64,000 bases of DNA from NCBI RefSeq assembly GCF_000371785.1, contig NZ_AQUI01000002.1, positions 4,009,276-4,073,275 of the forward strand. Direction: 5' to 3'. Of the stretch, positions 9,024 to 17,714 are shown piece after piece (within the stretch, counting starts at the first letter, position 1; each line of letters starts with the position of its first letter). The notes beneath the pieces were generated by a model, which did no database searches, was not told the DNA's origin, and was given only the letters and a program-made list of their open reading frames with translations. The translations under genes and the position numbers were made by a program. The stretch comes from Actinopolyspora halophila DSM 43834 (GTDB taxonomy: Bacteria; Actinomycetota; Actinomycetes; Mycobacteriales; Pseudonocardiaceae).

Positions 9024-10247
9024 TCAGGAGATTCGGATGTCCGGCCCGTTGCCGGGCACGTCGGGAACCCGTGTTTCCGGCTCGGGGCCACCGAGCTGGT
9101 GGGAGTACGGGCGGGAGAGCCAGTCGAGCACTTCGGCGTTGTGCTCTCCCAGTGCGGGAGGAGCGGTCGGAAGGGTCCGCGCCGCTCCGGGGAGGTCGAC
9201 CGGAAAACGTATGCTCGGGGTTCCGCCGCCGGAGGGGGTGATCGTCGGGTCGAGCCCGAGCGACTCCGCGTCCCGCACGGCACCGGCGAGGTCGTTGACC
9301 TGTCCGCAGGCTATGCCCACCCTCCGCAGACGTTGCTGCCACGCGGCGGCGGGCCTGGCTCCGAGCACGTTCTCCAGCTCGACGACGAGCGCCTCCCTGT
9401 TGCGCACCCGGTCGGCGTTCGTCGCGAACCGCGCGTCGTCGGCCATGCCGACCAGCCCGAGGATCTCCGTGAGCCGGCGGAACTGCTCGTCATTGCCCAC
9501 CGCGACGGCGAGCAGGGTGTCCTCGCAGTGCAGAGTCTCGTAAGGGGCGATACTCGGATGCCGGTTGCCCATGCGTTCGGGGCTCTCGCCGGTGGCCAGG
9601 AAATTTCCGGCCTGATTGACCAGACCGGACAGCAGACTGGAAAGCAGGTTGACCTCGATGTGCTGCCCCCGCCCGGTCGACTCGCGCTGCCGCAGCGCGG
9701 TCATGATCCCCAGCGCCGCGTCCTTGCCGGTGAGCACGTCGACGACGGCCACCCCGACCTTGGCCGGTGGACCGCCCGGGTCACCGGTGATGCTCATCAG
9801 GCCGCCCACCGCCTGCACCACGAAGTCGTACCCGGCCAGGTCCGCCCCTTCGGCACTGCCGAATCCGGAGATCGAGACGTAGAGCAGTCCTGGGTTGTCG
9901 ATGCTGAGCGTGGGGTAGTCCAGTCCGAAACGCTTCAGCGCCCCCGGTTTGTGGTTCTCCACCAGGACGTCCGCCCTGTTGGCGAGCTCGACGGCGGCGC
10001 CGCGGTCCTCCTCTCGGGTCAGGTCGAGGGTGACGCTGCGCTTGCCCCTGTTCAGGGATTCGAAGTACGAGGAGCTCACATCCGTCCACGGGGGACCCCA
10101 GGCACGGGTGTCGTCCCCGGTTTCCGGGCGTTCCACCTTGACGACGGTGGCCCCTAGATCAGCGAGCATCATCGTCGCGTAGGGCCCAGCGAGCACCCGG
10201 CTGAAGTCGGCGACCAGCACCCCCTCCAGCGGCAGTGTCCGCGTCAT
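9024..10247 (-). CDS. Class III (CaiB/BaiF) CoA-transferase, probably glutarate-specific
   Basis: A 407-residue family III CoA-transferase. The start ATG at 10247 has GGAG five bases upstream; the open frame beyond it is ignored. The protein begins with GVLVADFSRVLAGPYATMMLADLGA, and the predicted catalytic aspartate is Asp141 in AGYDFVVQAVGGLMSITGD, which carries the acyl and CoA intermediates in this family. Linkage to glutaryl-CoA dehydrogenase suggests a succinyl-CoA:glutarate CoA-transferase like human SUGCT. That assignment rests on context. It is the first gene of the operon and is read from the promoter at 10314-10341. Confidence 0.9.
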   Translation of the reverse strand: MTRTLPLEGVLVADFSRVLAGPYATMMLADLGATVVKVERPETGDDTRAWGPPWTDVSSSYFESLNRGKRSVTLDLTREEDRGAAVELANRADVLVENHKPGALKRFGLDYPTLSIDNPGLLYVSISGFGSAEGADLAGYDFVVQAVGGLMSITGDPGGPPAKVGVAVVDVLTGKDAALGIMTALRQRESTGRGQHIEVNLLSSLLSGLVNQAGNFLATGESPERMGNRHPSIAPYETLHCEDTLLAVAVGNDEQFRRLTEILGLVGMADDARFATNADRVRNREALVVELENVLGARPAAAWQQRLRRVGIACGQVNDLAGAVRDAESLGLDPTITPSGGGTPSIRFPVDLPGAARTLPTAPPALGEHNAEVLDWLSRPYSHQLGGPEPETRVPDVPGNGPDIRIS

Positions 10248-10305
10248 TCGGCTCCAACCTTTCCGCACTCGTCGACCGGGCTGGATGGCTTGCATCGACG
10301 CAAAG

Positions 10306-10315
10306 TTGGATCCAA
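10306..10315. promoter_or_regulatory. GntR/FCD-type operator palindrome
   Basis: TTGGATCCAA is a perfect 10-bp palindrome. It covers the downstream end of the -10 box and the predicted transcription start of the CoA-transferase operon, where bound repressor would block initiation. Its neighbour is a divergent FCD-type GntR regulator, and FCD proteins are known to bind short palindromes of this kind. Confidence 0.6.
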
Positions 10316-10341
10316 TATACAGTCGGGCAGTCATCGGTCAA
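10314..10341 (-). promoter_or_regulatory. Sigma-70-type promoter of the glutarate operon
   Basis: Read on the minus strand, TTGACC (10341-10336) and TATATT (10319-10314) are separated by 16 bases, close to the housekeeping consensus and unusually good for this GC content. The start point would fall near 10307, giving a leader of about 60 nt before the CoA-transferase ATG. Confidence 0.65.
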
Positions 10342-10461
10342 CCCGGACAGAACATGCGCGAAGCCCCCGGCTCGACCGCATCGGTCAAGTTCCGGGAACA
10401 CGGCTTCGGGATGTCCGGTTCCGGGGATCGACCCGTGTCGACGCCGACTCACGAGGATCCG

Positions 10462-11169
10462 ATGTCCCGACCGCCTACCACCCAGCAGTTCGTCCTCACC
10501 GAGCTGCGCAGGGCGATCCTTGCGCGCGAGCTCCTGCCCAACCAACCCATAAGACAGGACAGCGTGGCCCGCGGTCTCGGCGTCAGTCGCGTACCGCTGC
10601 GGGAGGCGCTGAAGATCCTCGAGGCCGAGGGACAGGTGGTCTACCGCCCGCACCGCGGTTACACGGTGGCCGAGCTCTCGCTGAGCGACCTGCTGGAGGT
10701 CTACCGGCTGCGCGAGCTGCTGGAGTCCGAGGCCGCTGCCGTCGCGGTGGAGCGCTACGGAGCGTCGGAGCTGGAACACGTCGAGCAGGAGCACCGCGCG
10801 GTGACCGACGCGGCCGAGCGCGACGACCTGATCGAGATGATCGCGGCCAATCGCAGATTCCACTTCGCCCTGCTGGAGCCTGCCGGGATGCCGCGGTTGA
10901 TGCGCATGATCCGCACGCTGTGGGACACCACCGACGCCTACCGCGCCGTGTACTACAACTCCGCGGACAACCGCTCCAGGGTGCTCGACGAGCACGAGGC
11001 GATCGTGCGGGCCGCGCGTGACCGCGACGGCACCGAACTCGTCAGGTTGTTGCACGCGCACCGGCAGCACGCCGTGGAATCGTTGCGCGAAACGGTCGGC
11101 GCCGACCGGAGCGCCGCCGGGCAGGACTCCGGCGGGAGCACCGGGGCGGAGCCCCGAGCGGAGCCGTGA
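10462..11169 (+). CDS. GntR-family regulator, FCD subfamily
   Basis: A 235-residue regulator. The ATG at 10462 is chosen because GAGGA precedes it and because the winged-helix DNA-binding domain begins right after (LRRAILARELLPNQPIRQDSVARGLGVSRVPLREALKILEAEG). The C-terminal FCD effector domain shows the metal/ligand-site pattern IEMIAANRRFHFAL and a later HxxH-like stretch. It is divergent from the CoA-transferase/glutaryl-CoA dehydrogenase operon with a shared 214-bp spacer, so it most likely represses that operon and responds to a carboxylic acid or CoA intermediate. Confidence 0.93.
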   Translation: MSRPPTTQQFVLTELRRAILARELLPNQPIRQDSVARGLGVSRVPLREALKILEAEGQVVYRPHRGYTVAELSLSDLLEVYRLRELLESEAAAVAVERYGASELEHVEQEHRAVTDAAERDDLIEMIAANRRFHFALLEPAGMPRLMRMIRTLWDTTDAYRAVYYNSADNRSRVLDEHEAIVRAARDRDGTELVRLLHAHRQHAVESLRETVGADRSAAGQDSGGSTGAEPRAEP

Positions 11170-11280
11170 ACACGACACCGCTCGGGCGCCGACCCGGTTT
11201 CCGCGTGTCATGCCCCTGTGGACAACTCCTGATTTTAGGCGAAATTGGAGTCCTCCGGGCAGTGCACGGCGGAACTCCGC

Positions 11281-12144
11281 TCAGGAGTAGCTGTAGAAGC
11301 CCCTGCCCGACTTCTTGCCGTACAGCCCGGCATCGACCATCCGGCGCAACAGCGGCGGCGCCGCGTGGTTCGGGTCCCTGTACTCGGCGTACATCGAGTC
11401 GGCGATGGCGACAACCGTGTCCAGCCCGACCATGTCGGCCAGGGTCAACGGTCCCATCGGGTGGGCACACCCCAGCACCATGCCGTTGTCGATGTCCTTG
11501 GCCGAGGCGAAACCGCTCTCGAACATCCTGACGGCCGAGAGCAGGTACGGAACCAGCAGGGCGTTGACCACGAAACCGGCCCGGTCCTGCGCGCGGATCG
11601 CCTGCTTGCCCAGCTGCTCGACCGCGAAAGCCGCGGCCCGCTCCACCGTGGTCTCCTCGGTAACCAGCGAGGGAACCAGTTCGACCAGTTTCAGCACCGG
11701 GACCGGATTGAAGAAGTGGATACCGAGCACCTTCCCCGGACGGCCGGTGGCCGCGGCCAGCTGCGCGATCGGGATCGAGGAGGTGTTCGAGGCCAGTATC
11801 GCCTCCCCGTCGGTGACCACCCGGTCCAGCTCACCGAACACCGAACTTTTGACCTCGGGATTCTCCGCCACCGCCTCGACGACCAGCTGCCGGTCCGCGT
11901 GCTCGGCCAGACTCGTGGCGAACCGCAGCCTCCCGAGCGCCGCGTCCCGGTCGGTCTCCTCCAGTTTTCCGTTGCGGACGGCACGGTCCAGCGACTTCCG
12001 GATTCGCGAACTCGCCGCCTCCGCGGCCGAATCGTCCACCTCGGAAACCACCACGTCGAGCCCGGCACGGGCGCCCACCTCGGCGATGCCGGCCCCCATC
12101 AGGCCGCCGCCCACGACCCCCAGTCGTTGGATCTGCTCCACCAC
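11281..12144 (-). CDS. 3-hydroxybutyryl-CoA dehydrogenase (FadB2-like)
   Basis: This enzyme oxidises 3-hydroxyacyl-CoA to 3-oxoacyl-CoA with NAD. The 287-residue single-function form begins with a GTG at 12144 (AAGGGA upstream; a second GTG follows immediately). The Rossmann motif GVVGGGLMGAGIAE is near the N-terminus, ASNTSS and GIHFFNPVPVLKLVE form the substrate region, and DRAGFVVNALL opens the C-terminal helical domain. It would act two steps after glutaryl-CoA dehydrogenase, after hydration of crotonyl-CoA. The upstream palindrome at 12221-12234 matches two others before fadAB. Confidence 0.93.
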   Translation of the reverse strand: MVEQIQRLGVVGGGLMGAGIAEVGARAGLDVVVSEVDDSAAEAASSRIRKSLDRAVRNGKLEETDRDAALGRLRFATSLAEHADRQLVVEAVAENPEVKSSVFGELDRVVTDGEAILASNTSSIPIAQLAAATGRPGKVLGIHFFNPVPVLKLVELVPSLVTEETTVERAAAFAVEQLGKQAIRAQDRAGFVVNALLVPYLLSAVRMFESGFASAKDIDNGMVLGCAHPMGPLTLADMVGLDTVVAIADSMYAEYRDPNHAAPPLLRRMVDAGLYGKKSGRGFYSYS

Positions 12145-12220
12145 TCGCGTCCCTTCGACTCGAAGAACGGCGGGCAACGAGGACAGCCCCGCTGACCGCC
12201 AACTGCCACGGATCCAAAGA

Positions 12221-12234
12221 TTACCGTCCGGTAA
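12221..12234. promoter_or_regulatory. TTACCGnnCGGTAA operator upstream of 3-hydroxybutyryl-CoA dehydrogenase
   Basis: TTACCGTCCGGTAA has 6-bp half-sites with a 2-base centre and lies 77 bp upstream of the gene start. The same half-sites recur twice in front of the fadAB operon (43778-43791 and 43810-43823). Such palindromes are typical of TetR-family repressors of lipid metabolism. Confidence 0.65.
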
Positions 12235-12354
12235 CCATACTGGTCGCCATTGTGCCCGCGGCAGCAAGACGGGGGAGCGGCAAGGTCCCGTCCGGAACGC
12301 CCCGGAGGACGGGGGCCGCCACGATTCCGAGCGGGCGCGCCCGGGGACGAGTGC

Positions 12355-13065
12355 TCAGGACGGTGTGGAGGAGGGCTCGAACAGATAGTGGGCGAACCAC
12401 GCCCGCGCGGCCTGGCCCACCTGTTCCAACGCCCCCGCCTCCTCGAACAGGTGCGTCGCCCCGGGAACCCGGTGAACCTCCTGCTCGGCCGGGATCCTCC
12501 GGGCGACGTTCTCGTTGAGCTGCAACACCTCGCTGTCCCGCTCACCGACGATCAACAAGGTGGGCGCGTGCACGTCTTCCGGCCGCTCCGGCGCGAGATC
12601 GGGACGGCCACCGCGCGAGACCACCGCCCGGGCCGCCCGCGGACGACGCGCGACGGCCCCGAGCGCGGCGGCGGCCCCGGTGCTCGCACCGAACAGCCCC
12701 ACCCTGCGCGTGTTCAGATCGGCACGTTCGGACACCCAGTCGAGCACCCCCAGCACGCGATTGGTCAGCAGCTCGATGTCGAAGCGTAGCCTGCCCGTCC
12801 GCTCGTCCGAGGTGTGCTCGGTCGGAGTGAGCAGATCCATCAGGAGCGTGGCGAACCCGGCCCGGTTCAGCCCGGTCGCCACGGCCCTGTTCCGCGGGCT
12901 GTGCCGCGAGGAACCGCTGCCGTGGACGAACACGACCAGTCCGTCGCGATTGTCGAGTCCGGCCAGATCTCCGCCGAGCCGCTCACCGGAGGCGTTCCCG
13001 CTCGCGGGCAGCAGGACCTCCCCCTCGGCGGCCCCCGCCTCGTGATTCCCTCGTTCAGCGCCCAC
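12355..13065 (-). CDS. Alpha/beta hydrolase (dienelactone hydrolase-like)
   Basis: A 236-residue alpha/beta hydrolase. The oxyanion part is VVFVHGSGSSRHSPRNR, the nucleophile elbow GLFGASTG (GxSxG), the acid lies after LLIVGERDSEV, and the histidine is in PGATHLFEE. This family is often fused or linked to phosphoribosyltransferases, and its substrates are unknown. The GTG at 13065 overlaps the end of the upstream DUF5709 gene by 11 bp, which suggests translational coupling; an earlier in-frame start is possible but the sequence there is unlike the family. Confidence 0.85.
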   Translation of the reverse strand: MGAERGNHEAGAAEGEVLLPASGNASGERLGGDLAGLDNRDGLVVFVHGSGSSRHSPRNRAVATGLNRAGFATLLMDLLTPTEHTSDERTGRLRFDIELLTNRVLGVLDWVSERADLNTRRVGLFGASTGAAAALGAVARRPRAARAVVSRGGRPDLAPERPEDVHAPTLLIVGERDSEVLQLNENVARRIPAEQEVHRVPGATHLFEEAGALEQVGQAARAWFAHYLFEPSSTPS

Positions 13066-13585
13066 TGTCCTCAACCCGTTCGGCGTCTTCCTCCGGGTTC
13101 TCGTCCACGACCCGGGACTCGTCCGCCTCGAACCCCTCGACCGAGGAAGCACTCCTTCCGGTCTCCTCGGTCTGCTCCGCCCCGATGACCGTGGTGTGCT
13201 CCGCCGCTACCGGCTGGTCGGCGTACTCGTCGGCGTCCGCCCCGTCGGCCACTTCGGCGGATGCCCGCTCGTCGACCGACTCGTCCAGATCGATCGTCCT
13301 GGTCTCACCCACCGACCTGGTGTCCTCCTCCGCGGTGACGTCCGGACGCTGCTGCGCCAGGCGCTCGTCCAGGTCGTCGGCCTCGAACTGATCACTCGGC
13401 GTCGGAGGGTCCCTGCTCACCGACGACCAGCGCTGCGGCGGTTCCATACCGCCCTCCAGCGGGTCGGTGTCCAGTTCGTCCTCGTCCAGATCGCCCGCCG
13501 ACTGAAGCTCGGCAGGGTCCCTGGTGCCTCCCTCGTCCTGAACCTCGTCCGCCGAGGGAGTCTCCGCGTCGTACGGATCCGACAT
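13055..13585 (-). CDS. DUF5709 acidic protein
   Basis: A 176-residue, very acidic protein (many Asp/Glu), predicted to be largely disordered and cytoplasmic. The segment TDPLEGGMEPPQRWSSV followed by LDERLAQQRPDV is characteristic of the actinobacterial family DUF5709. The start is the ATG at 13585 with AAGGAG upstream, rather than the earlier start nine codons before. No biochemical role is known. It is the first gene of a two-gene unit with the hydrolase that overlaps its end. Confidence 0.85.
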   Translation of the reverse strand: MSDPYDAETPSADEVQDEGGTRDPAELQSAGDLDEDELDTDPLEGGMEPPQRWSSVSRDPPTPSDQFEADDLDERLAQQRPDVTAEEDTRSVGETRTIDLDESVDERASAEVADGADADEYADQPVAAEHTTVIGAEQTEETGRSASSVEGFEADESRVVDENPEEDAERVEDSGR

Positions 13586-13902
13586 GCTCACTCCTTCTCG
13601 TCGGGACTCCACGTACCATCCGCACCCGGCCGATTACCCGAGAATCACCGAGCCAAACCAGCCGCTCACGAAGACGACACCGGCCGCGGTCCCGGACTCA
13701 CGGGCCATCGAGCCCCGGAAACGCGAAACCGGCGTTGCGCACGAAGCGTCCCCGGCGTACGCGGCGCCCCTCGCGCGGATGCAGCAGAATGCGAGCGGGG
13801 CCGTACTCCGCGCGGCCACCCGTTGCGTCCTGTCCCCGCGTACCCGAAGATCGGCGACGAGCGGAACCCGGTGGTCGTAACCGGCACGGAGAGGAGTTCG
13901 GC

Positions 13903-15135
13903 GTGGGGCAACTGCAAACCGAGGTCGCGCCCGCGGACGTGGGGCTCGACCCCGAACGGCTGCAGCGCATCGAGGACCACTTCGCGAAGTACGTGGCCGA
14001 CGGCAGACTGCCCGGCTGGCTCGTGCTGATCGCCAGGCACGGCAAGATCGGCTACCTGCGCACCCACGGACTGCGGGACGTGGAAGCCGGACTCCCCGTG
14101 GAAAGCGACACGATCTTCCGCATCTACTCGATGAGCAAACCGGTCACCTCCGTGGCGGCGATGATGCTCTACGAGCAGGGTCTTCTCCAGCTGACCGATC
14201 CGGTGGCCGACCACATCCCGGAGTTCGCCCAGCCGCGCGTCTACGTCAACGGCCCGGCCGAAGCCCCGCAAACCCGTCCGGCGACCGAGCCGGTCCGGAT
14301 CTGGCACCTGCTCACCCACACCGCCGGGCTCACCTACGGTTTCCACCGCATCCACCCGGTGGACCAGATGTACCGGGAACGGGGATTCGAAGCGGGCTAC
14401 CCCGAGGGGACGGACCTCGCCGGGGCCTGTGCCGCCTGGGCCGAACTGCCGCTGCTGTTCGACCCCGGGCGGTCCTGGAACTACTCGGTGGCCACCGACG
14501 TGCTCGGGCGCGTCGTCGAGGTGATCAGCGGCAGAACGCTGGACGAGTTCTTCCGCGAGAACATATTCGAGCCGCTGGACATGCGCGACACCGGTTTCGC
14601 GGTCGACGAGTCCGAGCTCGAACGACTCGCCGCGCTGTACAGCGCGGACAGGAACGGCCTGGCCGTCCGCAACACACGGCTGAACCGGGTGAGCAGCCAC
14701 CGGCCGCGCGTGCTGTCCGGTGGTGGCGGACTGGTCTCCTCCGCACGCGACTACCACAGGTTCACGCAGATGCTGCTCGGCGGCGGAGCTCTCGAGGGGA
14801 CCCGGCTGCTCGGCAGCAGGACCGTGGGGTTCATGACCCGCAACCACCTGCCCAGAGGGGCCGACCTGGCCGACATCGCCATGGGCGCCTTCTCCGAGAC
14901 GAGCAACGCGGGCAAGGGATTCGGTCTCGGCTTCTCGGTCAACGAATCCCCGCAGGCCGCCAAGGTGCTCGCCAGCCAGGGACAGTACGCATGGGGCGGC
15001 ATGGCCAGCACGGCCTTCTGGGTGGACCCGGCCGAAGAGCTCACCGTGCTGTTCCTGACCCAGCTCATGCCCTCCAGCGCGCACCCGATCCGCACCCAGC
15101 TGCAACCCCTCGTCTACCAGGCCCTCGTGGACTGA
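13903..15135 (+). CDS. Serine beta-lactamase-fold hydrolase (esterase/class C-like)
   Basis: A 410-residue protein of the beta-lactamase/transpeptidase fold. The GTG at 13903 is preceded by GAGAGGAG; upstream codons are Arg-rich and non-homologous. The catalytic S-x-x-K is Ser76-Met-Ser-Lys79, and the Tyr of the second motif is Tyr194 in WNYSVATDVLG. LLTHTAGLTYGF is the usual family block between them. There is no signal peptide, so it likely acts in the cytoplasm as an esterase or amide hydrolase rather than as a cell-wall enzyme. A strong hairpin follows at 15221-15263. Confidence 0.92.
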   Translation: MGQLQTEVAPADVGLDPERLQRIEDHFAKYVADGRLPGWLVLIARHGKIGYLRTHGLRDVEAGLPVESDTIFRIYSMSKPVTSVAAMMLYEQGLLQLTDPVADHIPEFAQPRVYVNGPAEAPQTRPATEPVRIWHLLTHTAGLTYGFHRIHPVDQMYRERGFEAGYPEGTDLAGACAAWAELPLLFDPGRSWNYSVATDVLGRVVEVISGRTLDEFFRENIFEPLDMRDTGFAVDESELERLAALYSADRNGLAVRNTRLNRVSSHRPRVLSGGGGLVSSARDYHRFTQMLLGGGALEGTRLLGSRTVGFMTRNHLPRGADLADIAMGAFSETSNAGKGFGLGFSVNESPQAAKVLASQGQYAWGGMASTAFWVDPAEELTVLFLTQLMPSSAHPIRTQLQPLVYQALVD

Positions 15136-15220
15136 AAGGGGTCATCGGCTCGGTTGGCACAGGGGCCCACCCGGCGGGCCCGGTTGCTCGGGCAGATGTT
15201 CCGGCGCCGGGTCCCGGACG

Positions 15221-15263
15221 CCCGCCACGGCGTCGACGCAGCACGGCGCCACGCCGTGGCGGG
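15221..15263. terminator. Bidirectional hairpin terminator
   Basis: CCCGCCACGGCGT (15221-15233) pairs perfectly with ACGCCGTGGCGGG (15251-15263) across a 17-nt loop. It lies between two convergent genes. There is no T-tract, which is common in high-GC actinobacteria. Confidence 0.7.
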
Positions 15264-15274
15264 GCGGAGCGGGG

Positions 15275-15607
15275 TCAGCTGCCGCGGTTCTCCCCGAGCT
15301 CCTCCACGATCGGATTGCTCGAGGTGCCGGTCTCGTGCTCCGCCAGGCCGTCGGCCGTGCGCCTGGTGTTCTGCTCGGCCTTGTCCGCGTCGCTCTGCCC
15401 CTCATCCGCCGCCGTGTCCGACAGGACCGAGCGCTCGACCTCGGTCATGTTGGCGTAGTCGCTGGCACGCGGCATCGCGCGCAGAGCTTCCCGGGTCTCC
15501 TCGTCGGCCCCGTTGTTCTCGGCGTGCGTCACCAGATCTTCCTTGCTCGCCGGAAAATCCACGGAAGACAGGCTCGCACGCAGACTCTTCCTGTCGGTTG
15601 TAGTCAC
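15275..15607 (-). CDS. DUF2795 small protein
   Basis: A 110-residue hydrophilic protein. Residues about 10-70 match the DUF2795 pattern: SLSSVDFPASKEDLVTHAENNGADEETREALRAMP, a small helical domain often found in actinobacterial stress-related proteins. The C-terminal 45 residues are acidic and low-complexity. GTG at 15607 has GGAGGAG upstream. It follows the Rv2629-like gene by 34 bp on the same strand and is probably co-transcribed. Confidence 0.85.
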   Translation of the reverse strand: MTTTDRKSLRASLSSVDFPASKEDLVTHAENNGADEETREALRAMPRASDYANMTEVERSVLSDTAADEGQSDADKAEQNTRRTADGLAEHETGTSSNPIVEELGENRGS

Positions 15608-15641
15608 CGTCTCTCCTCCAATCGGTCTCGACGGGCGCGGA

Positions 15642-16781
15642 TCAGTTCCCGCCGCCCGAGTCGCTGTAACGCAGGACGCTTCCGATTCCCGCGGTCAGCC
15701 GACTCCGTTCCGGGTCGATCAGCACGAGCTCGGCATCGGTGCCGATCAGCGCGCGCACCACGGCGGCATCGGCGGAGACGCTTTCGGGCTCCGCGACACC
15801 CAACTCGGTCAGGGTTCGCCGCTCGGTGGCGATCTGATTCGGTTCCGGCCCCGTCCAGAGGGTCTCCGGAGGTTCACCGACCTCCTGCCTGCTGCGCAGC
15901 AGTGTCCGCACCTGACCGCGTTGCAGTGCTCCCACGGTGTCGGACCAGCCGTTCACCGCCCGGTCGTGCTGCCCCAGCTCGCGGTCGAACTCCTCGACCG
16001 TCGCGTTCACCCGCTCCCGCACGGCGGACCGCACGGTCTCGCTCACCTCACGCTGGAGGCTCTCCTCCGAGGCGTTGCGGTCCCGATGGCTCGCCTCCGT
16101 CGCGTGGACCGAGTCCTGCAGTCCCTTGCGCATGTTCTCGTGCACCAGCTTGCGCATCTGCACGTCCCCGGCGAGCACGATGACCTCGGCCCCGACGTGC
16201 AACGCCTGTTTGTCGATCTCGTCCGCTATCTGCTTCGCATTGCGCTGCCACTGCTCCTCGACCACGTTCTGGTGATGCTTCTCGGAGCCCTCACCGGCCT
16301 GGCTGCTCTTGTGGATCGGCTCCCCGTCCCCCTGGACGGTGGTGCTGCCGCTGTGTCGCCCGGCATCGACCACGTGCAGGTCGCCCCCGATCTGGTCCAC
16401 CAGGGCCAGCACGTAGGGAATCCGGGAACTACGCAACCGCAGGTAGGGCATCAGATGCGGCAACGGTCCGACCCTCGCGAGTTCGTCGTCCGAGAACTCC
16501 TCGGGTGCCTCGGGCAGCTCGTCCCGGAAAACGACCTCTCCGCCTGCAGCGACCAGCACCTGGCCACGTTGCCCGGCACGCCATCCGTGCTCGGCGACGA
16601 CGTTCTCGATGGCCCGCAGGTCGTGCTCCTCGGCACCGTTCCGGGACAGCTGCTCACGCGCGGACCGCCAGCGCAGCGCTATCTCCTTGCTCGCGTCCTG
16701 GTCGTCGCCGGAAGTGTCCAGGTAGACCGTGACGAACGGCCCACCGTTCTCGTACACGTCCTGCAGATACCCGAGCTTCAT
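15642..16781 (-). CDS. Rv2629-like protein (bacterial eRF1-like / Vms1 fold)
   Basis: A 379-residue cytoplasmic protein close in length and layout to mycobacterial Rv2629, a member of the bacterial archaeo-eukaryotic release factor (baeRF) superfamily. Recognisable blocks are the N-terminal GPFVTVYLDTSGD, the central KHHQNVVEEQWQRNAKQIADE and the C-terminal LIGTDAELVLIDP. The family is suspected to act on stalled ribosomes or in hypoxia or stress responses; in M. tuberculosis it belongs to the dormancy regulon. ATG at 16781 has AGGAG about ten bases upstream. The DUF2795 gene follows directly. Confidence 0.87.
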   Translation of the reverse strand: MKLGYLQDVYENGGPFVTVYLDTSGDDQDASKEIALRWRSAREQLSRNGAEEHDLRAIENVVAEHGWRAGQRGQVLVAAGGEVVFRDELPEAPEEFSDDELARVGPLPHLMPYLRLRSSRIPYVLALVDQIGGDLHVVDAGRHSGSTTVQGDGEPIHKSSQAGEGSEKHHQNVVEEQWQRNAKQIADEIDKQALHVGAEVIVLAGDVQMRKLVHENMRKGLQDSVHATEASHRDRNASEESLQREVSETVRSAVRERVNATVEEFDRELGQHDRAVNGWSDTVGALQRGQVRTLLRSRQEVGEPPETLWTGPEPNQIATERRTLTELGVAEPESVSADAAVVRALIGTDAELVLIDPERSRLTAGIGSVLRYSDSGGGN

Positions 16782-16895
16782 GGAAGTCGTTCTCCTATTG
16801 ACGATCTCGTGGCCTTCTCCCGGCCACCGTTGTGTCTCTCTCGAACGCGGAACGGATGCACGGCACCTGCTCTACGACCAGGCGCCGGAGTCCCA

Positions 16896-17492
16896 CTAGC
16901 CCGTTTCCGCTTCCTCCCGATGCGCACTGCGGGCCTGGGCGCGGTGCTTGCCCTCGGCGACCTCCTCCACCAGCTTGGCGCAGAACGCGTTCAGGTCATC
17001 GGGAGTGCGGCTGGTGACCAGCCCCGAATCCACGACGACTTGCTCGTCGGTCCAGTTCGCCCCGGCGTTGCGCAGGTCCGTGGCCAGGCTGGGGTAGGAG
17101 GTGACGTTCCTGCCCCGCACCACATCGGCTTCGATCAACATCCACGGGGCGTGACAGATCGCTGCCACCGGCTTCTGCGCGGCGAAGAACCCTCCGACGA
17201 AGCGGACGGCCTCCGGATACCGCCGCAGCGCGTCGGGGTTGGCCACGCCTCCCGGCAGCACGAGCCCGTCGTAGTCCGCGGCCCCCACCCGGTCGACGGT
17301 TCTGTCCACGGTGAAGGTGTCCGCCTTGTCCAGGTGGTTGAACGCCTGGACCGGCCCGGAGGAGACCGAGACCAGCTCGGCCTGACCACCCGCTTCACCG
17401 ACAGCGCGCCACGGCTCGGTCAGTTCGACCTGCTCCACGCCTTCCGGTGCCACCAGGAAGGCGACCCGCAATCCATCCAAACTCGCCGCCAT
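16896..17492 (-). CDS. DJ-1/PfpI family protein (class I glutamine amidotransferase-like)
   Basis: A 198-residue protein of the PfpI/DJ-1 type. The nucleophilic Cys113 lies in AAICHAPWML with His114 next to it, as in PfpI proteases and deglycases; Glu20 near the N-terminus would complete the active site. DYDGLVLPGG is the typical strand before the elbow. Members act on glyoxal-damaged proteins or serve as general stress proteins. A Shine-Dalgarno is weak (GGGGTGA). It neighbours the Rv2629-like/DUF2795 pair and a divergent peroxiredoxin, giving the locus a stress-defence character. Confidence 0.9.
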   Translation of the reverse strand: MAASLDGLRVAFLVAPEGVEQVELTEPWRAVGEAGGQAELVSVSSGPVQAFNHLDKADTFTVDRTVDRVGAADYDGLVLPGGVANPDALRRYPEAVRFVGGFFAAQKPVAAICHAPWMLIEADVVRGRNVTSYPSLATDLRNAGANWTDEQVVVDSGLVTSRTPDDLNAFCAKLVEEVAEGKHRAQARSAHREEAETG

Positions 17493-17714
17493 CCGACGAT
17501 CACCCCATTTCGTTCAACGGTCTTCAGCCGGACCAACGTGAACCGACCCGTGCTCGGCTCGTCCGTACGCCGGGACGCTGACGACGGTGCTCGCCGACCG
17601 GCTCGTCACTCCGCTTTACCCGCTTCCGCGGAAGCCGAAACCTCGACCGCGGCCACCGATCCCGGCCGAACAGGTAGGTTGGGACACGACCGAAGCCGAC
17701 CAGCGGAGGTATCA

